Shown piece after piece: positions 1 through 9,689 of a stretch of DNA of 64,000 bases. Position numbers and translations under genes: made by a program. The first letter of the stretch is position 1. The number at the start of each line of letters is the position of its first letter. The stretch covers positions 55,666,473 through 55,730,472 of the forward strand of contig CM067592.1 in the NCBI GenBank assembly GCA_034336665.1, in the 5' to 3' direction. The notes below the pieces were generated by a model, which saw only the letters and a list, made by a program, of their open reading frames with translations, had not been told where the DNA came from and did not search any database. Source of the stretch: Luscinia megarhynchos. Its lineage: Eukaryota > Chordata > Aves > Passeriformes > Turdidae.

Positions 1-1261
1 AGTCAATTTGCTTTTTCATCAAAACTAGTGTTTCAGAGTGTGTTCTGAAACTCCATTTTGCAAGAAACAGGGTTTATTGAAAACCTACTTTTGGAAAAAT
101 AGTCTGCAAATCACATGCCCTATTCCCTTGGAGACCCTGCTCTGTAAGCTGAGTTGACATGGGTAGCTCCGTGTCAAAATTCAGTATCTAACTGGCTGTA
201 GTGTGCTTTCAGTTCTCAACCTGAGACAGCACTAAAAAGCTGTGTGCAGCTTTGCATGCGAATAGGATAAATAAATTAGTGCACTAAGGCATACCTGTCA
301 GCTCTTGAAAGCTCTGCTGTAAACAGAAGCACTTGTCGAGGAAGAATACATTTTAAAATGCCCTTAGAAGTTGCTGGACTGGAAAGGCTTCACAAAGAAG
401 AGAATGGGAAGCCTGGGAAGGGTGTAACACAAACAGGTGTCACTTTCGTATGTCTTCAAACTCACACTTCAGTAACCTTGTTTTTCTGATAAGCCTGTGA
501 CCCTAATGCAAATAAAAAGCTAGGCTCAGAGTCATATTGTTGACTAATGTCTCAGATACAGCAGTGAATTTTAGTTTCTTCAATAATAAAGAAATTGAGT
601 ATCTTTGAAACCAGTGCATAGTCAATCTAGCAATTTATTCTTTTGACTGACTTTTGAAGCTAAACCTGTCAACATATATCACCTTACTGTCAGGAAAAGG
701 AGGTATTAAAAAAATAATAATGTAAGGAAGACACAGAAAATAAGAAAACAAAATTGCAACAACAGACACCGATGGTTATTAACCCATAACACCCCCCAAG
801 GTTAAAGTGACTTCTGCAACTTTACACAGTCAAGAAATTTCCACAAATCAGTCATGGCCAGTAGAGAGCTGACAATCTTTCTGTCAAAAATCCTCTCAGA
901 CCTTGCTTTCATGTCAAAGCTTTAATGCTTTGACCTGAACAAAGGAAGCATGAATATTTGTATACAGGGCCTTCTGTGCTGATAACAGAGATTGTGCCAG
1001 CAGCATTTGATTCAGGACAAAGGATTCCTGTGAGGTCTCTGTCCTCTGGAGAGGGTCTCCACTGGAAGCCTCCAGATGCAAAACCACACTTGCTCCTGGA
1101 TGCCAGAGCAAAATATAGCAGTGAAAGGTGGATCCTAGAGAAATCAGTATAGTATTAGGGTTTTAATGGACTAAGAATCTGTCATTTATGTACAATTTAT
1201 TTTTTTCTGCAGAGCCTAGCAGTTGTTATTTTGGCTTACAATCTTATACCAGATATATCAG

Positions 1262-1280
1262 GAATGAATGAATGAATGAA
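1262..1280. repeat. Short (GAAT)n microsatellite
   Basis: Four to five uninterrupted GAAT units run directly into an A-rich stretch. This is a minor simple repeat. Confidence 0.85.
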
Positions 1281-4200
1281 AAAAGGTGGTGTATGCCTCA
1301 GGGCAATATTTAGGGTATGTTTGAGAATGCAGATTTGTCTTGGACACCTTCAACTTCACTGGCACGCAGTCAAACCACCAAAGATTTCTATCCACAAAGG
1401 TATGAGGAGAGAACAGAATTGTTTCAGATTTACTGTGTAATCAATTTATTAAATGTATCTTCTCATAAGGACTGTATGAACAAGGCTAGAAACAGAGCAT
1501 TCATACTATGAGAGAAAAGACTGTGTGGGTTTCATACCTGCAGAAATTGAGTGGTTAAAAGACATTTATTTTTGTTTTGATGGTTTTGTACTCTTCCCAC
1601 ACTTCCACTAGATGAACTTTTAAGTATGTTAAAGCACTTAAATTTACACTTACTGTCATGGTTGCCTCAGGGCTAAATCCTTCTGAAACATATTCTCCTT
1701 CTTTTACCATGACAGCATTCCAAATTCAGCCAGCAATGATGTGATACAAGTTTGAATTTCATAGAATAAGTGACAAAATATTTTAATTTTAAAATTATTT
1801 TTGACCCTACAAGCATGAGTTTCTTAAGTGAAACTAATATGATAACAGCAAGCATCTTTCTTTTTTTTTAATGGGGCAAAGAAAAAATTCCACTAGAATG
1901 AAGGCTTGGATTATTAAAAAAAAAATTTCCTATTGACTTTGTTTGTGTTGAATATTATGTAATAAACTTAAAAACAAAGCTTGACATGTGTAATGCTAGA
2001 AATACAGATTGAAGAGAGCAAAATGTACTGTTTGAGATTTTCTTCTTGATGTATATCTGATTTGTATTGAAGTAAACATGAGACAATGTTTGCAGATGCC
2101 AGACCAGTGAACAACATTGTATGAAAATCTAAGACTATGTAATGCCAGTTAATAAGATGGGAACATTGCATTGTGTTAGACTTTCTCTCCGGGAAAGTCA
2201 CATCACATCTTGTTAATGTCTAAAAGAATGCTGCACAACCATGAGTTGCACACTCTTCTATGATCAGGCCACATTTTGCAACCCAGAAAAATGTTCATTC
2301 TCACCAATCTGTTTGCATGATGTGTGCTTCTTAGCACCAAATCAATCACCACAGTAAGAAACCCAAAGTATAGGCAATTTTCTGTGTGCAGGCTCCAAAG
2401 AAACGAGTCAGGCAAATTACACAAAAATAGAGTGTGGAGAAAATCTGCTCCAGAGGAAATCTGCTGTCCCAGACAGGACATTTCCAGCAGGAAAACTTTC
2501 TCTACCATAATTATTTTTGTTCTCTGTACATTATTAAGGCTTATTCATTATACTTGTGGAAACATGGTAGGAAACATTGTAGTTTGCTAAGCATTTCTTG
2601 ATAGTGCAAAGTGTTTGGTGCTACTTGCCATGTATATCTTAGAGAGATCATAAATATCATTAAAAGTGATAAATGCCATGTTTGTAAAGCTAACATCTGC
2701 ATCCAGGCTTATGGTAAAAGCCTATTTTTCTCACAAAGTATCTAAATAAATATACACAGAATACAGCAAGATCTTCCAAATTTTCTTTTCAGAGGAAACT
2801 GTATTTCAGGTTGAACTTCTGGAACAGTAGACTTCTTTGCAGTCAAGGTAGCTTTGACTTGATGTGACAGGAGCATGTCCTGGCTCTCTTCTCTTTATGT
2901 CATCCAGATGAGGAATGTGGTGGAAAAATACTGACATTTGTCCTATGGGCCTGGAGCTGAGCAGCACCAAGGAGGAGGAAGGGAAGCGAATGGTGCAGCT
3001 CATATGAGGATTCAGAAACCTTAACGCAGCACTACATATGGATATTGGATTAGGAGCTGCATTTTGTGCCTTGTCTTCATATTAACATTATTTTCTCTTT
3101 CCAGTCTAGTTCTGTTGTGTGGTCCATTTATCCAAAGTTTTCTGGTTTTTAACATGTAGGCAAGTAACGAGCAGAAAGCTTTCAAACCTGATAAATTACT
3201 TATAGCACAATAAATGCTGGAATTGTCAGAATGGAAATGTTGTGAATGCATGCTTACAATTTCCATTTCTATGTTAAAACTGTGATGCTAGAGCAGTTTC
3301 CCTGGGAATTGGAGTTTTTACATATATGTAAAGACTTTTTACCACTACTTCAGAAAGGAGTTAGTTCTGGGGCTACTCTGTTTTCAGGGACATGTGTCCT
3401 TCTGTGAGTGCAGAATACAGCTATGCTCACTGAGCCTTTATTCAAATTTCTCTGTGGAAACACTTCTCATCAGATTGTTGATGTGACCTGGTGGGAAACA
3501 GTACACTGGGTGTGCAGGACTTCACTCTGAGAAAAATTGAGTTTGGCAAATCTCCTATCCACTGCTCCACGAAGAATATCAATATCTGCTTAACCTATTG
3601 CACTTTAAGGTTTTAATATTTTTAACCTTAAAAAAAAATCCCTTTTGACTGACCGATTTTTCTATAAGAAATTCTTTTTCAGGGGAAATCTTGAATGCAG
3701 ACTTTGTTTGGAGGAAATTTATATCTCGTAGTTGCACAATTCTCAAAACAAAATCTTGTAACAGTAAGCCTGACAGGCCTTTAACTACAGCACAGCGGTG
3801 CTGCCAAACGCAACACACATTGCTGCTTTCCTCTGGCAATAAAACTGATGTTTTAAATGAGTCTTACAACAGGATTTCTCTGCTAATTGCAGAAATAGAT
3901 AACATGTGCCTTGAGCAGCCATTATTCACTTGACAGTAATTTTTCTTCAACTGTAAGTGGCATTCTGCTTCAATAGTGCTCAAGTGCATGATATTCCCAA
4001 AAGAAATGTTAAAACTCTTCCATTAAGGAAATCACTGACTTGTGGATTTGGGCTTTTAGAACTGAAATTACCTGAGGTGCTGTGTACTTGTCTTCTTTTA
4101 ATCAGAAGGTCCCATATGCAAAGGCAAATACTTTCAGAGGCCTTTTTTTTTTCTCCTTTCAGAGTATTTTTTCCCCTATTAGCATATTGTATTATTTAGC

Positions 4201-6320
4201 CTGGAACAATTATTTAAATATAAAGATCCATATTAATTTTTCTAAAAGTTGAATTTTTTCAAAGATTGAAAAATTATTCTTTGATGGGAAATTAATAAAA
4301 ATATGCCCTGCAGATGGGATAACTTGATCCTGTTGGATCCCAGGAGTAGCAAGATCAACTGTCTTGGCTTCTGAAGGTAGCCTCAGAGGTAGAAGAACTC
4401 TGTCTGGTGTGTGCTGCATCAGCTCTTAGGAAGCAGATGATGTTTTCTGCCCTTGAATTTCAGGCTTCTGAGTTGCCACTGCCCAAATGTGATCTGCAAG
4501 ACTAAAGTGTTGCAGATCAATTTTTTATCTCCATCTTTTCAATGCCTTTTGCTTCATTGCTTGCGTGACTTGAACTGTTATATCTTATATGCTAAGAATA
4601 TAAAGTTTGGGCTCACTTGCTTATTCAGCTAAGAGTTTGAATTTTTAAGCATGCAGATAGAACATTAAAATCTTAATGTGCATTAAAATCCAGTTAACAG
4701 AGAACCTTTTTAAATTTTGTCTCCCCATTTAAAGAGAAGAAGACTCAAGTTGAGAGAGATAGATCTGAGTATAAACTGCCAATGATTCTGTGAAACACTG
4801 TACTGCTCTTCTATCAAGGGTATGAGATGCATGTAATAAAATTAATTTAAAATTAATCATAAATGACAGTTCAGTAGATTAGGAATAGAAAACTTGCATA
4901 AGAAAGTGCTACAGGGGAATTAAAAGTTACATAAAAGGAATCTGAGTCAGAAACCACCATCTCTTCATAAAAAAAATTTCTTTTTTGGTTGATCTCTTAG
5001 CCAATTCAAAAGATACATTTATATTAACACTTGAATCGTTGCTTAAGAATGTAATAGGGAAGAAATGTTATGTATGATAATTAATATAATTTACATGAGG
5101 AATGATTAAATTATCTTCACTACAGCTCTAGAGAGAGACTGAAACATTTTGGAGTTTTACATTGTGAATAGTGAAATGCTGCATTTCAGGGCTTCTGAAT
5201 GTTATTAATTGGAAATGTAGTCATAGGATTCCACTTGGTAACATCCCTATTTGAAATCAGCACTAAATAAATTATGATTACTTACAAGAACAATAGGTGA
5301 TTAAAAGTAGATTTAATTTTTTTTGCTACATCACTTCAAATAAGGCTTCATGTTGGAGTGATTCTAGCAATGTCAGTTAGTCTTTAGCATAAGAAGCTTG
5401 AAAAATGAATACAGCATGAAATCTCTGAAATAGAGTTTTTCTTAAAGTAGTATTATCACAAAATAAAGCTAGCTGAAAAAGCGAGTAACCACAGGGAAAC
5501 CAGGGGAAAAGACTACCACGCTATAAACTTTCAGCTAACTAGAAACACATTTTGAATATGTATCTCAGAAATCCCAACACAATTAAGAAAGGATGTGAAA
5601 ACATGTTTTAGAGCATGACTTGGCAGATAGGTGCCTCAATAGGTCCTGTGTGTGTTTAACCTGCATTTTGCCTTGGCAGCTGAAGCCCTCAGTGCAGAGT
5701 GCCATGCAGCATGCACAGAAGGATGGTCCTTGTCCTAGAAAGCTCATAACTGGAGCAGAAAAGAGATGCTCCAGGTTAGCCACTGAAGTGTACTATGCTA
5801 GACTGAGAGAAAGATTGGGGTTGATTTAGTGTGAAGTCTTACAGGGTTGGCCACCACAATGTCTGCTGGAATCAGCAGCCATCAAAGCCAATAACAACTA
5901 CTATGGGAAAGGTTAAAACCTAGAAGTATGTCTCTTTGGAGTACATCAAGGAAATATTTTAAATTAGCACAGCAGCTGCTGAATGGACAAAAACAACTTC
6001 TGGAAGCCATGCCTCTTCCTCTACTCAACAGAGGAAGTCCCTGCTTGAATTTGTAGAGAGAAAATCCCCTTCTGGACTGTCCTTTGTCCCCGCAAGCCAT
6101 AAGAGAGCCTGACAATGAAAAACAAATAAACAGGGGGTACACACCTGTTACTAAATATTGTGTGGAAAACTCTGAGACAGCTCTAAGTGTTGCATTTATG
6201 AGAAGTGTGAGCGAGATCTTTTCTTATTTAGAAAGGATAACATAATTAATTTACCTGGAAATTTAACCCACATTTTCTGACGATGATTGTGACTCTGAAA
6301 TTTATGAACTTGGAAAAGCC

Positions 6321-6340
6321 AACTCTTTTGTTAAAGAGTT
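6321..6340. repeat. Perfect 8-bp hairpin with a 4-nt loop
   Basis: The arm AACTCTTT (6321-6328) is followed by the loop TGTT and the exact reverse complement AAAGAGTT (6333-6340). It lies 21 bp upstream of a longer inverted repeat. No function is known. Confidence 0.8.
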
Positions 6341-6361
6341 CATGTCCTCAGAAAAGAGAGT

Positions 6362-6405
6362 TCCTGTAAACCCTCCAAACCTGGCTATTTTGAGGGTTTA
6401 CAGGA
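6362..6405. repeat. Perfect 14-bp inverted repeat
   Basis: The arm TCCTGTAAACCCTC (6362-6375) is matched exactly by its reverse complement at 6392-6405, across a 16-nt spacer. Fourteen perfect pairs are unusual in unique AT-rich DNA. The stem is shorter than that of a typical microRNA precursor, and I see no terminal repeats that would mark a transposon end. Confidence 0.85.
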
Positions 6406-6989
6406 CCCTATCTCAATATTTCATCGGTTTCTAGCTTCTGACATGAAGTGTGAGGGTACTGTGATAAGTAATCTGTATGAGGCCAGGCTAATATTGTGCC
6501 AACAACATATTGGTGAGATTTGCTCATATGAAATCTCTGAAGGATACTGTGTCTGTCACATCTCTTTAATTTAACTCTGTGGCCAAGGGTGAAAGTGAAG
6601 GCAGTCTGGGATGCTGGATGGAGAAAATCCCCAGTTCATCACATGATGAGTGAATGCTGCTATCAGTTCTGAAATACTTGGTATAGGCATTTACAATCTG
6701 ATTACCTTTTTCAGACCTCTTCAACTTTCCTGGGATTGCTTAGGTGTTTTGAGTGGAGTTAGCAAAGCAGCATATAATTTGCATAGTTCTGTGAAACTAT
6801 TAGAAAAAAACCCACAAAATCAGGACTCTGCATCATTCCTAACGCTCCAGGATTACAATCAAAAGCAGATTTGCAGCTTTAACACTGTAGACACCCACAA
6901 GCAAGATCTGCAAGGAGAAATTGTACAGCAGCACAGAGTGAAAACTGCAAAAAGAAATGAGGAGCAGTCCTGGGTGAGTCTCTGTTAAG

Positions 6990-7470
6990 GGTCACCAAGG
7001 CACTCACACCTGTGGGCTGCCAGGCAGTCATGAGAGGCATTCTGCCTTCTGGGAGCTAAGGTCTGAGTGCTGCTGGGGAAGGTGCCACAACTTATTGAGA
7101 GCACTGCCTGCTATCCCTTGCTACTTTTTCACAAATTATACTGCAAGCTGGAATTTGGGCAGATAAGGGAAAGCTTCAGGCCCCAGGAAGTGCAAGTGAG
7201 AAGTATTGGTGTCCAAGCTAACTTTTCTTCTGTTTCATGAGTCACAGGAGAGGCTGCAGCCAGAAATAGACATATAATGCACACCAACTTCTGGCTTTTG
7301 GCTGGTGCTTTTTTGAGGGTTTTTGCCTTTTATGACAACGGGGCATTTTACCACAATTGTAGATTGTCAGGGAGGGGTGGCATCCACCTGTCTAGAAGAT
7401 GCAAAGGAATCTTTATCAACACACTGACCAGCTTGGTGAGGCAGGCTTTAAACTGAAGGACTTGGGGTAC
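6990..7470 (+). pseudogene. CR1 ORF1 remnant, esterase (SGNH-hydrolase-like) region
   Basis: CR1 ORF1 proteins are known to carry an esterase/SGNH-hydrolase-like domain. Read across frameshifts, this stretch resembles it. A segment near 7050 reads CLLGAKV. Near 7110 the frame gives CYPLLLF. The segment at about 7360-7450 reads GGIHLSRRCKG, then LTSLVRQALN, which matches the conserved C-terminal GIHLSRRG...L..L..RALN pattern of the family. The catalytic N-terminal GDSLLRG-type motif is not intact, and in-frame stops are present. It is a fossil and not a functional enzyme. I recognised it from memory of the family; a translated search would settle it. Confidence 0.6.
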
Positions 7471-7698
7471 AGGATCAGGAGCGGCAAAACTCATGATATT
7501 GCAACAAACTGGGGAACAGACTAGGCCAGCCAGAGCTGCAAAAAAATGCTGCTTAACTGCCTCCCAGGATGAGAATCAGAAGAGCAACCACCTCAAGTGT
7601 ATAAATAGTGAAACACTCAGAGTAGGGAGCAGCTGGAACATTAGACACAGTGAAAGAGTTGTATTGTAGAAAAAATAATTTGTTATATTTGTATTTCA

Positions 7699-7830
7699 GA
7701 AATAACTGAAAAATGGTGGGACAGCTCACATGACTGGGGGATCATGGTGGATGGCTGTAAGTTGTTTTGCAAAGGTAGGCAAACAAGAATTGGCATAGGA
7801 ATAGTGCTTTATCTTAAGGGAAATCTTTGA
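7699..7830 (+). pseudogene. CR1 ORF2 remnant, start of the endonuclease domain
   Basis: The frame beginning at 7699 reads EITEKWWDSSHDWG, then DGCKLFCKGRQ and later VLYLKG. This matches the N-terminal apurinic-like endonuclease region of CR1 ORF2, whose usual form is ITETWWD.SHDW...DGYKLFR.DR. In intact elements the conserved glutamate and the following residues belong to the nuclease active-site region. Only about 43 codons remain before a stop, and the LTR junction at 7831 ends the match. It follows the ORF1 remnant in the expected order and orientation. Confidence 0.75.
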
Positions 7831-8159
7831 TGTTGTAATAGGTTGACCTTGGCTAGATACCAGCTGCCCGCCAAGCTCATCTCTCACTCTCTTCTGGGAG
7901 AGAAAATATAATAAAGGGTTCATGAGTTAAGACAAGGACTGGGAGAGATCACTCACCAAATACTGTCACAGGCAAAACCACCTAGAATTAGTATTAAGGA
8001 TATTAATTTAATTTATTATGAAAAACATCAGAGAAGGATAACAAGAAGTAAAATAAGACCTTAAAAACACCTTTTCCCCACTCCTTCCTCTCTTCCAGCT
8101 CTACCTCCTATCCCAGAGGTGCAGGGAGACAGCAAATGGGGGTTATGGTCATTTAATCA

Positions 8160-8470
8160 CCTGTGGCTTCTCTGGCTGCTGAGGGAGAAGAGTCCTTCCC
8201 CTACTCACCATGGAGCCCCTCCTATGGGACATAGTTCTCCATGAACTTCTCCAGCATGGCTCCATCTCATGGTCCTTGCCAGACTGCTGCAACATGGGTC
8301 TCTCTTTCAAAGGGTGCAGTCCTTCAAGGACAGGGTGCTCCATTGTGGGCTTCTCTCTCCACAGGCTCCCCCAGGCATCCATCTGCTCCAGTGTGGGGTT
8401 CCTCCCTGGGCTGCAGGTGGATCTCTGCATCCCTGGCATCCTCCATGGGCTGCAGGGCACAGCTGCCTCC
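8160..8470 (+). repeat. Imperfect GGGCTGCAG/CTCCA motif array inside the LTR
   Basis: Words such as GGGCTGCAG, TGGGCT, CATCC and CTCC recur every few tens of bases (for example near 8408, 8446 and 8488). This is degenerate internal repetition and is typical of this LTR family. It produces several overlapping spurious open frames on both strands. Confidence 0.55.
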
Positions 8471-8627
8471 CGGTGGTCTGCACCATGGGCTGCAGAGGGA
8501 CCTCAGCTCTGGTGCCAGGAGCACCTCCTGCTCCTTCCTTCTCCACTGACCTTGGCATCTCCAGAGTTGTTCCTCTCACATAATCTCACCCTGATCTTCT
8601 CTGGCTGCAATTACAAGTGCACAATAG

Positions 8628-8641
8628 TTTCTTCCTCTTCT

Positions 8642-8673
<32 letters not shown>

Positions 8674-8928
8674 TTCTTCTTTCTTCTTCTTCTTCTTCTT
8701 CTTCTTTCTTCTTTCTTCTTCTTCTTCTTCTTTCTTCTTCTTCTTTCTTCTTCTTCTTCTTCTTCTTCTTCTTCTTTCTTCTTCTTCTTTCTTGTTTCTT
8801 CTTCTTCTTCTTCTTCTTCTTCTTCTTCTTCTTCTTTCTTCTTCTTCTTTCTTCTTTCTTCTTCTTCTTCTTCTTCTTCTTCTTCTTCTTCTTCTTCTTC
8901 TTCTTCTTCTTCTTCTTCTTCTTCTTCT
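8628..8928. repeat. (TTC)n polypyrimidine microsatellite, about 301 bp
   Basis: The tract is almost pure pyrimidine, mainly TTC with scattered TTTC and TCC variants. Only one G, near 8794, interrupts the C/T composition. It sits where the surrounding LTR would normally have a T-rich segment, so it probably grew from that seed. On the other strand it is GAA-type, the sequence class known to form triplex (H-DNA). Long Ser/Leu/Phe and Lys/Glu/Arg open frames across it are artefacts. Confidence 0.95.
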
Positions 8929-9007
8929 GTATCTTATAATGGAGGTTGTGGTATATTACCACATTTCTAATTGGCCCAGCCTTGAACTGTGGGACTCCAT
9001 TTTTGGA

Positions 9008-9680
9008 CAGGTACAAAGATGGAAATAAAGACAAGTACCCTTTGAGAACTACAAGGTCATTGCCAGGGTGTGCAGAGGTGAAGTTAGAAAAGAAAAAGCT
9101 CAGCTTGAATTGAAATTTGCCCTGTGAAAGGGTTCTTCAGGTACTCAAAGAGCAAACAGAAACACAAGAAAAATATTGGCCTACTGCTAAACAGGAGATG
9201 TGATTTAATCACCAATAATGCTGAAAAGTTTGATATTCTTAATACTCCTTTTACCAGCACTGTAAGGTCTCAGATATTGGGAAGATATTCTGGTTTGATT
9301 CAAACACAAATCTACCAGTAGAAGAGTTGGTATTTGAGCTGTTACAGAAACTTGACCCCTACAAAAAAATGGGCCCTGACAATATGCCCCTGAGGGTTTT
9401 AAGAGAGCTGCTTGATGTCACTCTGTAATCTTTGAGAAGTTGTGGCGATCAGGGGACAGCCAGAAAACCTGTGAGAAAGCTAAAGGCACCCCTATTTGCA
9501 GGAAGGGCTTAAATCCAGCAATTTTAGTTACATCAGTCTTACTTCTTTCCCTGGAAAAGTTATGGCACAATTTGTCCTGGGAGGTGTTACAAGTGAAAAG
9601 AAGCACATTTCTGGGAAAGGTCAGCATGGATTCACCAACAGCTCTTTTCAGTCATACGATGCAATTGCTGTTTAATCTCT
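9008..9680 (+). pseudogene. CR1 ORF2 remnant, linker and start of the reverse transcriptase
   Basis: CR1 similarity resumes here in + orientation. A frame near 9040-9110 reads ENYKVIARVCR, then VRKEKAQLELKFA. Next comes GFFRYSKSKQ with EKFDILNTPF (about 9127-9245), and KMGPDNMPLRVLRELLDV at about 9366-9420. These match, in order, the CR1 ORF2 region leading into the RT domain, including the family's MGPD...RVLREL motif. A later frame reads GKGQHGFTNS near 9620. Stops and frameshifts are frequent. The copy ends near 9680 without RT catalytic motifs or the CR1 3' end. It belongs with the 6840-7830 segment; several hundred bases of ORF2 are missing between them. Confidence 0.75.
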
Positions 9681-9689
9681 AGTAATTTG

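Larger units (their letters stand above)
1..6830. other. Unannotated AT-rich DNA, no gene seen
   Basis: I see no recognisable gene or dispersed repeat here. The open frames are at most about 100 codons, overlap on both strands, and show no domain or family resemblance that I recognise. The only local structures are a short GAAT repeat near 1262 and two hairpins near 6320-6405, listed separately. The block is best read as intergenic or intronic sequence. Confidence 0.6.
6840..7830 (+). mobile_element. CR1 LINE, 5' part (ORF1 esterase region to start of ORF2)
   Basis: This is a decayed CR1 non-LTR retrotransposon in + orientation. Translation in shifting frames resembles the late part of CR1 ORF1 and then the start of ORF2. 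The left edge is uncertain and could lie anywhere from about 6800 to 6990. Stops and frameshifts show it is dead. At 7830 the resemblance stops abruptly where an LTR begins. CR1 sequence resumes near 9008 with several hundred bases of ORF2 missing. The copy therefore forms one locus with the 9008-9680 segment. Keeping the 5' part is notable because most CR1 copies are 5'-truncated. Confidence 0.7.
7831..9007 (+). mobile_element. Avian endogenous retrovirus LTR, 3'-truncated, with an internal (TTC)n tract
   Basis: From 7831 (TGTTGTAATAGG) the sequence matches a GC-richer LTR family that I recognise from bird genomes. It has an opening segment containing GGTTGACCTTGGCT and a middle part (8160-8580) made of loosely repeated motifs of the type CTCCA-GGGCTGCAG-CTGCTCC. 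A tail near 8970-9007 resembles GGCCCAGCCTTG and the bases just after it. The expected T-rich stretch is replaced by a 301-bp TTC tract. The usual final segment and its CA end are missing. No internal retroviral genes are present, so this is a solo LTR later shortened. Strand is given in the TG-first direction; true transcriptional sense is not proven. The LTR class (ERVL or ERVK-like) is unresolved. Confidence 0.65.

Noticed and set aside
1740..1830. TTTCATAGAATAAG word similar to the CR1 terminal repeat
   Set aside because: The flanking sequence does not follow a CR1 3' end in either direction.
8210..9034. 272-codon plus-strand and 152-codon minus-strand open frames rich in Ser/Leu/Phe or Lys/Glu/Arg
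   Set aside because: They are produced by the LTR and the (TTC)n tract, which has no stops in several frames. There is no real gene.
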